From: Pseudalkalibacillus hwajinpoensis
GTDB taxonomy: Bacteria > Bacillota > Bacilli > Bacillales > Guptibacillaceae
Direction of reading: 5' to 3'
Assembly (NCBI RefSeq): GCF_015234585.1
Contig: NZ_JADFCM010000008.1
Coordinates: 1,860,001 to 1,924,000 of the forward strand
Length of the DNA: 64,000 nucleotides
In this document: positions 63,152-64,000 of the stretch, piece by piece
How the letters are laid out: each line of letters starts with the position of its first letter
Position numbering within the stretch: the stretch's first letter is position 1
Made by a program: the position numbers and the translations under genes
The notes under the pieces: model-generated
The model's database searches: none
The model's input: only the letters and a program-made list of their open reading frames with translations
What the model was told of the DNA's origin: nothing

Positions 63152-64000
63152 TTATAGCGGAATGTTACCATGCTTTTTCTTTGGACGTTCTTCTCGCTTA
63201 TTTCTCATTAATTCCAGTGCTTCAATCAATTTCTTTCTAGTCTCTCTCGGATCAATGACATCATCAACCATCCCGCGTGATGCGGCTATGTATGGATTAG
63301 CAAATTTCTCCCGATACTCTTCAATCTTTGAAGCGCGCGTTTCTTCGGGATTATCGCTCCCATTAATTTCTCTCGCAAAAATGACGTTTGCGGCTCCCTC
63401 TGGACCCATTACAGCTATCTCTGCATTCGGCCATGCATATACAAGATCAGCTCCAATGGATTTCGAGTTTAGGGCAACATATGCTCCACCATAAGCTTTT
63501 CTTAAAATGACTGTAATTTTGGGCACCGTTGCTTCAGAATATGAATAAAGAATCTTTGCTCCGTGACGAATAATGCCCCCATGTTCTTGCTTGATCCCTG
63601 GGAAAAATCCTGTAACATCCTCAAACGTGATCAATGGTATATTAAATGAATCACAGAATCGGATAAACCGTGAAAGCTTATCAGAAGAATCAATATCAAG
63701 TCCTCCGGCCATTACCTTAGGCTGATTGCAAATCATTCCCACTGTTTCTCCCTTAATTCTTGCAAAACCAATGACGATATTCTTCGCAAAATACTTTTGT
63801 ACTTCTAAGAAAGAATCTTTATCAACAACTGAATCAATTACGGCTCTAACGTCATATGGTCTCGTGGAGTCGAATGGGACAATATCCGCAAGATCCGAAC
63901 AAAAATCATCTCGTTCCGGACTTGCCACGATTGGCGTTTTCTCCTCGTTATTGGATGGTAAGTAAGTGATCAAATCGCGAACGTTTGCGAGAACTTCTTC
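63152..64000 (-). CDS. yqjD: Acyl-CoA carboxylase carboxyltransferase subunit YqjD (C-terminal part)
   Basis: The frame is open to the window edge, so the N-terminal part (about 230 residues by comparison with family members) is missing. The visible 282 residues form the carboxyltransferase C-half: FARIKGETVGMICNQP, FCDSFNIPLITFEDVTGFFPG, RKAYGGAYVALNSKSIGADLVYAWPNAEIAVMGPEGAA and the final IDPRETRKKLIEAL. This is the propionyl-/methylmalonyl-CoA carboxyltransferase type. In B. subtilis it sits upstream of yqjE as here. Confidence 0.93.
   Translation of the reverse strand, partial: EEVLANVRDLITYLPSNNEEKTPIVASPERDDFCSDLADIVPFDSTRPYDVRAVIDSVVDKDSFLEVQKYFAKNIVIGFARIKGETVGMICNQPKVMAGGLDIDSSDKLSRFIRFCDSFNIPLITFEDVTGFFPGIKQEHGGIIRHGAKILYSYSEATVPKITVILRKAYGGAYVALNSKSIGADLVYAWPNAEIAVMGPEGAANVIFAREINGSDNPEETRASKIEEYREKFANPYIAASRGMVDDVIDPRETRKKLIEALELMRNKREERPKKKHGNIPL

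Overview
This window looks like a low-to-mid G+C Bacillaceae chromosome (Bacillus, Pseudalkalibacillus or Alkalihalobacillus type). The evidence is AGGAGG-type ribosome sites, frequent TTG and GTG starts, U-tailed hairpin terminators, two T-boxes, one SAM-I riboswitch, a TnrA box, LexA boxes, and a core gene order matching the B. subtilis yqj region as I remember it. Two BCCT osmolyte carriers suggest a halotolerant or marine lifestyle. I see no rRNA, tRNA, CRISPR array, prophage or plasmid backbone. One IS3-family element is present.

Layout. 1-4.4 kb: a partial FUSC membrane protein, an OpuD-like BCCT carrier, and an ECF sigma/anti-sigma pair. 4.9-11.9 kb: fabL, a CdsA-like membrane protein with a probable CTG start, a permuted papain-like hydrolase, ppaC, a YhfK-like NAD-binding protein, an MFS exporter with a divergent TrmB regulator, and an AbrB/Abh regulator. 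12-20.5 kb: a MarR-MMPL efflux operon with twin operators, an unknown permease next to an APH(6)-like kinase, a Nudix protein, an M15 peptidase and small cytosolic genes. 20.5-28.9 kb: a GNAT/MFS pair, a DASS dicarboxylate carrier, a DUF4145 protein, the IS element (sitting in the loop of a terminator), a riboswitch-controlled NhaC-family carrier (probably MetT) and an alpha/beta hydrolase. 29-38.9 kb: the SOS polymerase operon yqjW-yqjX, the secreted protease nprE, acetyltransferases, a Nudix protein, a frameshifted small gene, and yqjP-yqjQ. 39-45.5 kb: T-box-proI, an HPr-like protein, tnrA, DUF302, an alkyltransferase-like repair protein, a CaiT-like BCCT carrier and a T-box-controlled SNF amino-acid carrier. 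45.5-64 kb: a class B PBP, cardiolipin synthase, a 45-residue small protein, azoR, a CopZ-like protein lacking one metal-binding cysteine, DoxX, yqjN, a phosphodiesterase, namA, rnz, a CPBP protease, a MoxR-DUF58-DUF4129 operon, DNA polymerase IV (yqjH), a ScoC-like MarR protein, yqjE and partial yqjD.

How the parts work together. The yqj backbone (yqjD, E, H, rnz, namA, yqjN, proI, yqjP, yqjQ, yqjW, yqjX) is in conserved order but has been expanded with accessory cassettes. Several genes carry readable control: methionine status (SAM-I), proline and probably phenylalanine charging (T-boxes), nitrogen (TnrA), DNA damage (LexA), probable quinone or electrophile stress (MhqR-like operator before azoR), and MarR autoregulation of efflux. 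No single large undescribed system is evident. The most interesting items are the IS element that split a terminator hairpin and carries two identical -1 slippery heptamers, the 45-residue CxxC protein, the permease-kinase pair, the HPr-like protein without the phospho-histidine, and the SNF carrier T-box.
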